DNA of 41,873 nt, taken from NCBI GenBank assembly GCA_051881335.1, contig JBJEPR010000183.1, positions 1 through 41,873 on the forward strand. The letters run 5' to 3'. Below the pieces are notes generated by a model. The model was not told where the DNA came from. It made no database searches and was given only the letters and a program-made list of their open reading frames with translations. The DNA is from Fimenecus sp051881335 (lineage in GTDB: Bacteria > Bacillota > Clostridia > Oscillospirales > Acutalibacteraceae). A program made the position numbers and the translations under genes. Positions 32,446 to 40,355 of the stretch are shown one piece after another. The first letter of the stretch is position 1. Every line of letters begins with the position of its first letter.

Positions 32446-32508
32446 TGGTAACGCCCCTTAACATAGAAATATTTTTGAAAAACAGAAAACTGTTTCAGTA
32501 ACAATAGT

Positions 32509-33576
32509 TTACATCAAAAGTTGGGAAATTGCAACCGTCAGCAAATACCCGCCCAATTCGTAAATCCAAAATGCGGCAATGCAAAGAAAAACGGACACAC
32601 CGCCGCGCTGAAACAGCCGCATACGGAATTCCTCGGGTGTTTGACTGGTTTCACGCAGTCTTGTAATCTCCTTAGCCGCCTTTTTCTTATATAATGTATT
32701 GGCAAACAGCCCTGAAAACAGCGCAACGGCGAAATTGGCGACGGTGCGAATGATAAATTCAGGCGTGGTTGCCAAAGTCAAATATGCTTCGGAAAGCGAT
32801 TGCATCGCGTCCGCATAAGAAACACTGCCGTCCTCGAGCTGTGCCTCGACCTGTGCTTCCGTATCATAAAACGCGTTGGTTCTTTCCACAAAACGCTGTG
32901 TGTAGGTTAACCCCGAAATCGCCAACAGCAAGACCATTAACATTGCGCCGATACCGTACAGCTTGCGGTAAAAATACCAGTACGGCGCAAACAAGAATGC
33001 CGCCCAGTTCCACGAGGTCTTTTTGCCCGCCTTTTCCATCGCGTAAAATTTCGGAATGTATCGCCGCGAAGCGCTCTGCACAAATTCCGCTGTGTCGCCG
33101 ACGGTGTTGCCGTCGATGGTGTCGGTCGGGGAGATAACCAGCATACCCGCGCGGTAGCCTTGCGCCGCGCCGTTGGGCAGCTGCACAGGCGGCAAAATGG
33201 GCTTGCCGTTTCCCATAGTATTGTAAAGCCGTGCGCCGCACTGTGTGCAAACGGGCTCCTCAGCAGGGTTTTGGGCGCCGCACTGCGGGCAAAATACAAT
33301 GTTATGCCCATCGTCAGGCGCTTTTGCGGCGGGATTTTGTTCAGCCGTCGGCTTTTGTGTAAGCAAGGTGCTCACGGGAGCGTTTTTTTGCGATTCCGCC
33401 GTTTGTGTAGGCGCCCACGCAAAACCGGTGCCGTGCAAAGCGGCGTTGGCGCAGTTGGTTTGCTGTGCATAACAGTCTCTGTGGTGGGGCGTGCCGCAGT
33501 CGGGGCAGACCACCACATCGTCACCGTCTGCAAATTTTTTGTGACAGACGGGGCAGGTTTCTCCGGTATATCGCAT
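32509..33576 (-). CDS. Zinc-ribbon membrane protein with DUF2628-like domain
   Basis: A 355-residue protein. Residues 6-40 form a RING/zinc-finger-like module (CPVCHKKF ... VCPDCGTPHHRDCY) of the prokaryotic RING kind. A proline-rich linker leads to a second zinc ribbon (FCPQCGAQ ... CTQCGARLY, about residues 95-117). The C-terminal half has NWAAFLFAPYWYFYRKLYGIG, the hallmark of DUF2628, and three or four membrane helices. The function is unknown; the architecture suggests cytoplasmic zinc modules tethered to the membrane. It sits between purB and galU without an evident functional link. Confidence 0.8.
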   Translation of the reverse strand: MRYTGETCPVCHKKFADGDDVVVCPDCGTPHHRDCYAQQTNCANAALHGTGFAWAPTQTAESQKNAPVSTLLTQKPTAEQNPAAKAPDDGHNIVFCPQCGAQNPAEEPVCTQCGARLYNTMGNGKPILPPVQLPNGAAQGYRAGMLVISPTDTIDGNTVGDTAEFVQSASRRYIPKFYAMEKAGKKTSWNWAAFLFAPYWYFYRKLYGIGAMLMVLLLAISGLTYTQRFVERTNAFYDTEAQVEAQLEDGSVSYADAMQSLSEAYLTLATTPEFIIRTVANFAVALFSGLFANTLYKKKAAKEITRLRETSQTPEEFRMRLFQRGGVSVFLCIAAFWIYELGGYLLTVAISQLLM

Positions 33577-33630
33577 AAAAATCCTTCCTTTTACCCCCTC
33601 AAATGGCCTTCTTCTTTTTCAAAACAAAAC

Positions 33631-35061
33631 TTAAACCTTGATTTCGACCTCTAACCCCAACAAATCCTTGTACTTCTCTAATATCGGCTGCACATCGTTT
33701 GCCAAAAATTCCGCAACCTGCTGCGGTGCGCGTCCGATGAAGTTCTGCGGCACCATTTCGGCACGGATTTCTTCAAGTGTCATCCCGAATGCGGGGTCCT
33801 TTGCAATGCGTTCTGCCAAATCGTTGGGTTTGCCCTCGGCTTTCACGACCTGCCCTGCCGCCATGGAGTGCTGACGGATTTTTTCGTGGAGCTCCTGGCG
33901 GTCGCCGCCTTTTTTGACCGCCGCCATCATAATATTTTCGGTCGCCATAAACGGCAGTTCGTCGTTTAAGCGTTTTTCAATCATTTTCGGGTACACCACA
34001 AGCCCGCTGACCACATTGATATACAACTCCAAAATCGCATCGACCGCAAGGAAGCCCTCGGGAATGCTGATGCGTTTGTTTGCAGAGTCGTCGAGCGTGC
34101 GCTCAAACCACTGCGTCGAAGCGGTAATGGCGGGATTTAAGGTGTCGCAAATTACATAGCGCGCCAAGGAGCCGATGCGTTCACTGCGCATCGGGTTGCG
34201 CTTATATGCCATTGCGGACGAGCCGATTTGATTTTCCTCAAACGGCTCTTCAATTTCTTTCAAATGCTGTAACAGCCGCAGGTCATTCGAGAATTTATAT
34301 GCCGACTGCGCAATGCCCGCCAGGGTGTAGAGTACCTGTGTGTCGAGCTTGCGCGCATAGGTCTGTCCCGAAACGGGGAACACCTTTTGAAAGCCCATTT
34401 TTTCGGCGATTTTACGGTCGAGCGCCTTGATTTTTTCCTCGTCGCCATCAAACAGCTCCACAAAGCTCGCTTGCGTGCCCGTTGTACCTTTTGAGCCAAG
34501 CAGGCGCATTTGGGAAAGCTGGAACTCGAGCGCGGACATATCCATCACCAAATCCATCAGCCACAGCGAGGCGCGCTTGCCGACGGTAGTCGGCTGGGCG
34601 GGCTGGAAATGCGTAAACGCAAGGCAGGGCATATCCTTGTATTCGTCGGCGAATTTCGCCAGCTTATCGATTAAATTCACGAGTTTTTTGCGAACCAGCT
34701 TTAACCCCTCGGTCATCACAATGACATCGGTGTTGTCGCCGACATAGCACGAGGTTGCGCCCAAATGGATAATGCCCTTTGCCTTGGGGCACTGCACGCC
34801 GTAGGCATACACATGGCTCATCACATCGTGGCGCACTTTTTTTTCGCGTGCCTCGGCGACTTCATAGTTGATGTCGTCGGCGTGGGCTTTGAGCTCGGCG
34901 ATTTGCTCGTCGGTAATCGGCAGCCCCAATTCCTTTTCGCTTTCGGCAAGGGCTATCCAAAGCTTTCGCCAGGTGCGGAATTTAAAGTCCGGCGAAAAGA
35001 TATATTTCATTTCTTTGCTCGCATAGCGCGAGTTTAAGGGACTTTCATAAATATCTTTCAT
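33631..35061 (-). CDS. purB: Adenylosuccinate lyase
   Basis: Catalyses two fumarate-releasing steps in purine synthesis (SAICAR to AICAR, and adenylosuccinate to AMP). The 476-residue product has the fumarase/aspartase superfamily signature GSSAMAYKRNPMRSERI. Other landmarks are HDVMSHVYAYG, HLGATSCYVGDNTD and GSKGTTGTQASF. GGAGG precedes the ATG on the minus strand. Upstream lies the broken RAYT gene and then aspS. The other RAYT also lies beside a purine gene (guaB), probably by coincidence. Confidence 0.96.
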   Translation of the reverse strand: MKDIYESPLNSRYASKEMKYIFSPDFKFRTWRKLWIALAESEKELGLPITDEQIAELKAHADDINYEVAEAREKKVRHDVMSHVYAYGVQCPKAKGIIHLGATSCYVGDNTDVIVMTEGLKLVRKKLVNLIDKLAKFADEYKDMPCLAFTHFQPAQPTTVGKRASLWLMDLVMDMSALEFQLSQMRLLGSKGTTGTQASFVELFDGDEEKIKALDRKIAEKMGFQKVFPVSGQTYARKLDTQVLYTLAGIAQSAYKFSNDLRLLQHLKEIEEPFEENQIGSSAMAYKRNPMRSERIGSLARYVICDTLNPAITASTQWFERTLDDSANKRISIPEGFLAVDAILELYINVVSGLVVYPKMIEKRLNDELPFMATENIMMAAVKKGGDRQELHEKIRQHSMAAGQVVKAEGKPNDLAERIAKDPAFGMTLEEIRAEMVPQNFIGRAPQQVAEFLANDVQPILEKYKDLLGLEVEIKV

Positions 35062-35280
35062 ATTGTTTTAACCTCCGAGGGGGGATTTTTTAGTTGTGTG
35101 CGTATTCTTTCAGCGCGTTATATTCGATGTATTCCCACGCGCGCTGAAATTCCGTTTCGTTGCGGATGATGTGTTAATAAAACCCGCGTTGCCAAACTTG
35201 CAAATTCAGCTCTGCTTTGTGTAGTTCTTTGCTGGTATTTGCCTTGAAATATCCGATTGCCTGCGCCAACAAACTGCGTT

Positions 35281-35304
35281 GTAGGGGCGCTTCACGAAGC
35301 GCCC
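35281..35304 (+). repeat. In-frame REP inside RAYT copy 2 (after the HUH motif)
   Basis: GTAGGGGCGCTTCACGAAGC then GCCC: GTAG foot with a perfect stem GGGCGCTTC / GAAGCGCCC. Confidence 0.87.
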
Positions 35305-35482
35305 GCTCCCATTTGCCGCGCTCCCAATCTATTGTCAGAAGCAAATGGATATGGTTCGGCATAATGATGGCGTTTTCAATTTGTATTTGCGGGAACCGTT
35401 TCGGCAACGAATATAATATTTTTTCCGTGATAACACCGCGGCGGTTTAGCGCGATAAACCGATTGCAAGGCATTTTTACAGC

Positions 35483-35506
35483 GGGCGCTTCGTGAAGCGC
35501 CCCTAC
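35483..35506 (-). repeat. In-frame REP inside RAYT copy 2 (before the HUH motif)
   Basis: The exact reverse complement of 35281-35304. Its stem differs from the REP pair of copy 1, yet it occupies the homologous position in the protein. Confidence 0.87.
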
Positions 35507-35681
35507 AAGATACCTGCCAAACAAAGGCTTTTTGCTTGCGGTGCAAATGGTGACAAAATAACACCCGTTTTGGCTGTAATCGTAATTTTGCAACCGTGTG
35601 GGTTTGCGGGTAGGGAAGTCGAGATTTTTAATTTTTTCTGTTTGCAATTTTAATCATTCAAACAAAAATCTATATCTGCGC

Positions 35682-37436
35682 TTATTTCTCCGGCACGGGA
35701 CGGCGCAATTTGATGTGCACCTCGCGAAGCTGTTGTTCGGACACGGTATTCGGTGCGCCCAAAAGCATATCCTGCGCGTTGGAATTCATCGGGAACGCGA
35801 TAACCTCACGGATATTTTCTTCGTTTTTCAAAAGCATAATCATTCTGTCTACGCCGGGTGCCATACCTGCGTGCGGCGGTGCGCCGTAATGGAACGCGCG
35901 GAACAGCGCGCCGAAGCGCTTTTCGACTTCCTCTGCCGAATAGCCGGCAAGCTCAAACGCCTTAATCATCACATCGGGGCGGTGATTACGCACAGCGCCC
36001 GAGGAAAGCTCCACGCCGTTGCAGACGATATCGTACTGATACGCCTTAATCGTCAGCGGGTCTTGGTTTAACAGCGCGTCCATTTCGCCCTGCGGCATCG
36101 AGAACGGGTTGTGGGTAAAGTCGAGGTTGCCCTCTTCGTTCTTTTCGTACATCGGGAAATCGGTGATAAAGCACATCTCAAAACGGTCTTTGTCAATAAT
36201 ATCCATACGCTCGCCGAGTGCGGTGCGGATTTGCCCTGCCAAAAGGTTGACAACCTTCGGCGTGTCGCAAATAAAGAACAGCGTATCGTCGGTTTTCAAT
36301 GCCAAATCGTTTGTCAAGGTCGCTTTCTTTTCGTCCGAAAGGAATTTCGCAATCGGACCTTTAAATGAGCCGTCTTCGAGCACGGTTAAGTAGCCGAGGC
36401 CTTTCATCCCGATGGACATGGCGTATTCGAGCATTTTTTCAAAGAACGATTTGCTCATTTTTCCGCATCCGGGGGCGACGATACCGCGCACGGGGCGGCC
36501 TTGGAACGGTTTGAATTCGACATCACGGAAGAAGTCGGTCAAATCGGTGATTTCCAAAGGATTGCGCAAATCGGGTTTGTCCGTGCCGTATTTTAACATT
36601 GCCTCTTCAAACGGAATACGGCGGAAAGGCGCAGAGGAAACGGGTTTACCGCCGCCGAATTTGACGAAGGTATCGTACAGCACATCTTCAGCAACCGCAA
36701 ACACATCTTCTTGCGTCGCGAATGCCATTTCAAAGTCCAGCTGATAAAATTCGCCGGGCGAACGGTCTGCGCGCGCGTCCTCATCGCGGAAGCACGGCGC
36801 AATTTGGAAGTATTTGTCAAAGCCCGACACCATCAAAAGCTGTTTAAACTGCTGGGGTGCTTGCGGCAATGCATAGAACTTGCCCTCGTGCTTTCTGGAC
36901 GGAATGATATAGTCGCGCGCTCCTTCGGGTGACGAGCAGGTCAAAATCGGGGTGTTAATTTCGGGGAAGCCTAACGACTCCATTTTGGCGCGCAGAAAAC
37001 GTACCACTTCCGAACGGAACAAAATGTTGTTATGCACTTTCTGATTGCGCAAATCAAGGAAACGGTAGGTCAGGCGCACATCCTCGCGCGTTTCGGTGGA
37101 TTCGCTTACATCAAACGGCAGTGCGCTTTCGCACGCACCCAAAACCGTAACATCTTGAACGCGCACTTCAAGTTCGCCCGTCGGAATTTTCGGATTGACG
37201 GTTTCTTCGTCGCGTTTGACAACCGTACCCGTAACGGAAACCACGCTCTCCTTATGCAGATTTTGCAGCATCTCGTCATCGTGCAAAACAATTTGCGTAA
37301 CGCCGTATTGGTCGCGCAAATCCACGAACGCTACACCGCCGTGGTCGCGAATGGTATCTACCCAGCCGGCAAGGGAGACGGTTTCATTTAAGTTTTCGAG
37401 CGTCAGCTCGCCGCAGGTATGTGTTCTGTATGCCAT
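35682..37436 (-). CDS. aspS: Aspartyl-tRNA synthetase
   Basis: A class II synthetase charging tRNA-Asp. The 584-residue product is of the long bacterial type. It has an N-terminal OB-fold anticodon domain (HTCGELTLENLNETVSLAGW), class II motif 2 (FRDEDARADRSPGEFYQLDF), the inserted GAD domain, and motif 3 (GMAPGVDRMIMLLKN). Because GatCAB is encoded nearby, the enzyme may also mischarge tRNA-Asn, but this cannot be decided by eye. Its promoter has an extended -10. A tRNA-Asp gene lies at 41740, unlinked to it transcriptionally. Confidence 0.97.
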   Translation of the reverse strand: MAYRTHTCGELTLENLNETVSLAGWVDTIRDHGGVAFVDLRDQYGVTQIVLHDDEMLQNLHKESVVSVTGTVVKRDEETVNPKIPTGELEVRVQDVTVLGACESALPFDVSESTETREDVRLTYRFLDLRNQKVHNNILFRSEVVRFLRAKMESLGFPEINTPILTCSSPEGARDYIIPSRKHEGKFYALPQAPQQFKQLLMVSGFDKYFQIAPCFRDEDARADRSPGEFYQLDFEMAFATQEDVFAVAEDVLYDTFVKFGGGKPVSSAPFRRIPFEEAMLKYGTDKPDLRNPLEITDLTDFFRDVEFKPFQGRPVRGIVAPGCGKMSKSFFEKMLEYAMSIGMKGLGYLTVLEDGSFKGPIAKFLSDEKKATLTNDLALKTDDTLFFICDTPKVVNLLAGQIRTALGERMDIIDKDRFEMCFITDFPMYEKNEEGNLDFTHNPFSMPQGEMDALLNQDPLTIKAYQYDIVCNGVELSSGAVRNHRPDVMIKAFELAGYSAEEVEKRFGALFRAFHYGAPPHAGMAPGVDRMIMLLKNEENIREVIAFPMNSNAQDMLLGAPNTVSEQQLREVHIKLRRPVPEK

Positions 37437-37471
37437 AACTTTTTACATTCCTTTGCGTAAAATTTGCCCAT

Positions 37472-37529
37472 ATGCCCTGCTGTGTTTCGGGCATACGAAT
37501 ACATTCTAAGAATACAATTAAGAATTATA
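37472..37529 (-). promoter_or_regulatory. aspS promoter -10 and leader hairpin
   Basis: On the minus strand an extended -10 TGCTATAAT ends at 37524, with only a weak -35 upstream. The leader then forms a hairpin TATGCCC / GGGCATA (about 37472-37496). No T-box motif is present. Confidence 0.55.
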
Positions 37530-37572
37530 GCATACCTGCACGGGAATTTCCACACTAATTTTCAAAAAATCA

Positions 37573-37601
37573 TTGTATAAATTGCTATTTTCGTGTAAAA
37601 T
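37573..37601 (+). promoter_or_regulatory. Predicted promoter of the LCP gene
   Basis: TTGTAT (37573-37578), 17-base spacer, TAAAAT (37596-37601), followed 30 bases later by the ATG with GGAGG in between. Confidence 0.65.
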
Positions 37602-37631
37602 AAAAGGCACATTTTCTGCGGAGGTGTCGAA

Positions 37632-38999
37632 ATGGACGACCAAAAGAGAAATAACGCCTTTTCCGACGATGATTTTGAGGATATTTTCAGCTCGTCGGGC
37701 GCGGACGATTTTGAAGATATTTTCAGTGACAGCGGCGAAGACGATACGGCAGATACAGCCGACGAATATGAGGACATTTCCAGCGGCAGAGACGAAGAAC
37801 CCGCTGCAGATGCAGATGACCCGTATGCGGGCTTTTTTGACACGCCGCCTGTGGCGGATGATGTACCCGAAGATACGCGGTATCGCACGGCAGTGAATAC
37901 AACGCCTGAAAAAATGCCTTACCGCTATAATGAAAATGCCCCTGCGCGCACGCGTGCGCGCAACGGCGATGAAATTTATTCCGGTGCGGAACAAAAAGAC
38001 CGCCCGCGCAAAAAGAAAACCCATTGGGGGCGCAGAATTTTTTGCGTGCTTTTGGTGCTGGTGCTGTTGTTTGTCGGCGGTGCAGGTGTATACGGCTATT
38101 TACGGGTGCAAAAAATCCTTGCGGCGGTCGATTATCAGCCGCTTTCGCAAAATCAATACATCGCGGACAGCGAATTGGCGTCTGCGGACTACATCAAGAA
38201 CATTTTGCTCATCGGCGTGGACGCGCGTGAGGGTGAGGAAGCGGAAAACACCCGTTCCGACACGATGATGCTTGTGACGATTGACACGCGCAACAAACAG
38301 ATTAAACTGACCTCATTTTTGCGGGATATGTATTTGGAAATCCCCGGCTACCGCGAGGACAAGCTCAACGCCGCGCAAAGCCACGGTGGCACGCAGCTGC
38401 TCGTAGACACGCTGGAATACAATTTTAAAATTAAAATTGACAACTATATGCTTGTCAGCTTTGATATGTTTACGGCGATTATCGACGAACTCGGCGGCAT
38501 CGATGTGGAAATCACCGACAAAGAGGCGAAGTACATCAACAGCAAAGACCATATGTCGCGCGACGACGGCTTTGCGTTCCCGGAAGAGCTTTCCGGCGGA
38601 ATGCAGCATTTCACGGGCGCGCAGGCGCTTTGGTACAGCCGTATGCGCTATCTCGACAGCGATTTTATGCGTACGGGACGCCAAAGAAAGGTGATTACCG
38701 CGATTGTGAAGCAAGCGGTCGGGCAGTCGCCGCTCGAGCTTCTGGATATGGTCGAACGGATAATGCCGATGGTGAAAACCGATTTGACCGAGGACGAAAT
38801 GATGGATTTGGGACTGCACGCGCTTTCTTATTTAAGATACGATATTGCGCAAATGCAAGTGCCTTTAGAGGACGGCTATAAAAGCGCGACGCGCCGCGGG
38901 CAATCCGTTTTGCTTCCGGATATGGACAAAAACCGCACGGCATTTAAGCAGTTTGTGTTTGAAAAAGCCGATGTCCCCGCAGACGACACCGAAGCGTAA
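37632..38999 (+). CDS. LytR-CpsA-Psr (LCP) family protein
   Basis: A membrane-anchored phosphotransferase family that attaches teichoic acids or other polymers to peptidoglycan. The 455-residue product has an unusually long acidic cytoplasmic N-terminus (about 1-130) with a duplicated DDFEDIFS word, then a basic KKKTHWGRR patch and one membrane helix (about 137-158). The extracellular LCP domain includes NILLIGVDAR, TRSDTMMLVTID with the pyrophosphate-binding Arg, TSFLRDMYLEI, and YSRMRYLDSDFMRTGRQRKV. GGAGG precedes ATG 37632. It stands alone between divergent aspS and a cluster of REPs. Confidence 0.92.
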   Translation: MDDQKRNNAFSDDDFEDIFSSSGADDFEDIFSDSGEDDTADTADEYEDISSGRDEEPAADADDPYAGFFDTPPVADDVPEDTRYRTAVNTTPEKMPYRYNENAPARTRARNGDEIYSGAEQKDRPRKKKTHWGRRIFCVLLVLVLLFVGGAGVYGYLRVQKILAAVDYQPLSQNQYIADSELASADYIKNILLIGVDAREGEEAENTRSDTMMLVTIDTRNKQIKLTSFLRDMYLEIPGYREDKLNAAQSHGGTQLLVDTLEYNFKIKIDNYMLVSFDMFTAIIDELGGIDVEITDKEAKYINSKDHMSRDDGFAFPEELSGGMQHFTGAQALWYSRMRYLDSDFMRTGRQRKVITAIVKQAVGQSPLELLDMVERIMPMVKTDLTEDEMMDLGLHALSYLRYDIAQMQVPLEDGYKSATRRGQSVLLPDMDKNRTAFKQFVFEKADVPADDTEA

Positions 39000-39056
39000 G
39001 CCATACAGTACATTTCCGGTTGTTACGATTGGGAAAGCAATAAAGTTGAAACGATT

Positions 39057-39129
39057 GTAGGGGCGGTTCTCCGCGCCCGCCCGTAAGTTTGATGTGTTTT
39101 TGCGGAACAACACGAAGGTTGTTCCCTAC
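39057..39129. repeat. Head-to-head REP pair (BIME-like)
   Basis: + REP at 39057-39082 (GTAGGGGCGGTTCTCCGCGC...). − REP at 39104-39129 (GTAG, stem GGAACAAC / GTTGTTCC). The spacer is GTAAGTTTGATGTGTTTTTGC. GTAG is outermost on both sides. Confidence 0.8.
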
Positions 39130-39134
39130 GAATC

Positions 39135-39202
39135 GTAGGGTGACCTGTGTTCGCCCGCATAAGTTGATATGATTTTACGGAACGGTCAAGACCGTTCCCT
39201 AC
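39135..39202. repeat. Head-to-head REP pair (BIME-like)
   Basis: + REP at 39135-39157 (degenerate, GTAGGGTGACC...CGCCC). − REP at 39179-39202 (GTAG plus GGAACGGTCTTGACCGTTCC). The spacer is GCATAAGTTGATATGATTTT, matching the spacer words at 3641 and 11318. Confidence 0.75.
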
Positions 39203-39222
39203 GCGCGCAGTACATTTTGTGC

Positions 39223-39336
39223 GTAGGGGCGGATGAGATTTCCCTGTTAGGGGAAATGTCGCGTAGTGACAAAGGGGTAATGGCGTAGCCGTAACTTTAT
39301 CCGCCCGCGGACGGGTGAGAGCACCTGTCTTTACAA
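39223..39336. repeat. REP interrupted in its loop by a family 3-like element
   Basis: The left half GTAGGGGCGGAT starts at 39223 and the right half ATCCGCCC ends at about 39306. Between them lie hairpins TTTCCC/GGGGAAA, TGTCGCGTAGTGACA and TGGCGTAGCCG, resembling family 3. A degenerate minus-strand REP (foot GTAA) follows at about 39311-39336. Confidence 0.6.
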
Positions 39337-39398
39337 GCCTTTCCCTTTTACATCCGTTATTCATTATGCATTTCTTTTATCACCCTTGCGTATACCAC

Positions 39399-39434
39399 AA
39401 AAATCCCTCCCCGTTTTGTGGGGAGGGAGCGTTT
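39399..39434. terminator. Terminator after hslO
   Basis: CCCTCCCC / GGGGAGGG (39405-39412, 39420-39427) with loop GTTTTGT. On the minus strand the stem is followed by five T. A T-run on + also allows use by transcripts from the LCP side. Confidence 0.86.
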
Positions 39435-39465
39435 TTCTTTATATAGCACTTATATATATGCACGA

Positions 39466-40350
39466 TTATTCGTGTGTCGCGTTGTTCACCAAATTTTGCA
39501 TTTCGCTTTGTGAAAATACATATTTATGATTACAGAAATTGCAAATGACCTCGGTTTCAGGGTCTTCTGCCATTTCCGAAAGCGCCTGTTTGCCCGTGGA
39601 CAAAAGCGCGCGCTCCATTCGCTCGCGTGAGCAGGTGCAGCGGTAGCAGACTTGGGCTGTGTCGAGCACCTCTAAGGTGAATTCCGGCAAAACCGCACGA
39701 CAAATCGCTTCGGGGGTCAACCCTTCAAACAGCATCGTTGTAACGGGCTTAATGTTTTCCAACCCGCGTTCGATTTTGTCAATCGTTTCGTCGGTCGCCG
39801 TGGGCAAAAGTTGGATTAAAAATCCGCCTGCATTTAAAATGCCCTCGGTTTCTTTATCACACAGCACGCCCAAACCGCACACCGACGGCGTTTGTTCGCT
39901 GGCGGCGTAATACGCGGTAATATCCTCGGCGATTTCGCCCGTGGCAAGCGGCACTTGCCCGATATACGGCTCACGAAGCCCCAAATCCTTCATCACCGTC
40001 AGCGTGCCGTTTTTGCCGACCGCGCCCGAAACATCTAATTTCCCCAATGCGTTTAACGGCAGTTCTACATCATTTCGCCCCGCGCAGCCGCGCACATTGC
40101 CGCAGCTGTCGGAAACCACCGTTAAAGGCGAAACAGGACCGTCCGCGCTGATTTTTAAAGTTAAGCTGTCTCGTTCCCCCTTGAGCATACTGCCCATCAG
40201 CGAAGCGGCGGTCAACAGCCTGCCCAATGCCGCCGAAACAACCTTTTTCGTGCCGTGCAAGCGTTGCATTTCGCGCACGGTCTCGGTGGTGTCTGCGCAA
40301 ATCACGCAAAGCGTACCGTCCGTATCCATCATTCTAACCAAATTCGGCAT
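39466..40350 (-). CDS. hslO: Redox-regulated chaperone Hsp33
   Basis: A holdase chaperone activated by oxidative unfolding. The 294-residue product has the C-terminal zinc redox switch with all four cysteines: Cys-Thr-Cys in CYRCTCSRERM and Cys-Asn-Phe-Cys in VICNFCNHKYVFS. The body contains SAALGRLLTAASLMGSMLKG and VRGCAG. The start is ATG 40350, with AGGAG 8 bases upstream overlapping the end of the preceding methyltransferase gene; an in-frame GTG at 40359 overlaps that Shine-Dalgarno and is rejected. It ends the minus-strand operon yerC, methyltransferase, hslO. Confidence 0.95.
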   Translation of the reverse strand: MPNLVRMMDTDGTLCVICADTTETVREMQRLHGTKKVVSAALGRLLTAASLMGSMLKGERDSLTLKISADGPVSPLTVVSDSCGNVRGCAGRNDVELPLNALGKLDVSGAVGKNGTLTVMKDLGLREPYIGQVPLATGEIAEDITAYYAASEQTPSVCGLGVLCDKETEGILNAGGFLIQLLPTATDETIDKIERGLENIKPVTTMLFEGLTPEAICRAVLPEFTLEVLDTAQVCYRCTCSRERMERALLSTGKQALSEMAEDPETEVICNFCNHKYVFSQSEMQNLVNNATHE

Positions 40351-40355
40351 AATTG

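Larger units (their letters stand above)
35090..35647 (-). pseudogene. RAYT-like transposase, copy 2, interrupted by an in-frame stop
   Basis: Homologous to the gene at 13172. It has LQNYDYSQNGCYFVTICT, then PNHIHLLLTIDWERG with the HUH pair, then LNLQVWQRGFY. There a TAA (35174-35176 on +) interrupts the frame, which otherwise continues intact as HIIRNETEFQRAWEYIEYNA to a stop at 35090. Copy 1 has an ordinary DE at this place. The truncated 157-residue product would lack the helix holding the probable catalytic Tyr. Like copy 1 it carries an inverted REP pair inside the frame (35483-35506 read as VGALHEAP; 35281-35304 read as RALREAPLQ). The start codon is a TTG without a good ribosome site. 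It lies between aspS and purB. Confidence 0.8.
39000..39465. other. Gene-free REP cluster between LCP and hslO genes
   Basis: These 466 bases hold at least six REP units in three head-to-head pairs and a terminator, with no supported gene. It is the densest REP cluster in the window. Confidence 0.75.

Noticed and set aside
33160..33654. 164-codon and other long frames opposite purB, aspS, gyrA and similar genes
   Set aside because: They are antisense shadows of well-supported genes, with no ribosome sites or recognisable domains.
37437..37529. T-box riboswitch in the aspS leader
   Set aside because: The leader is only about 90 bases, with one simple hairpin. The conserved T-box sequence and the specifier-loop architecture are absent.
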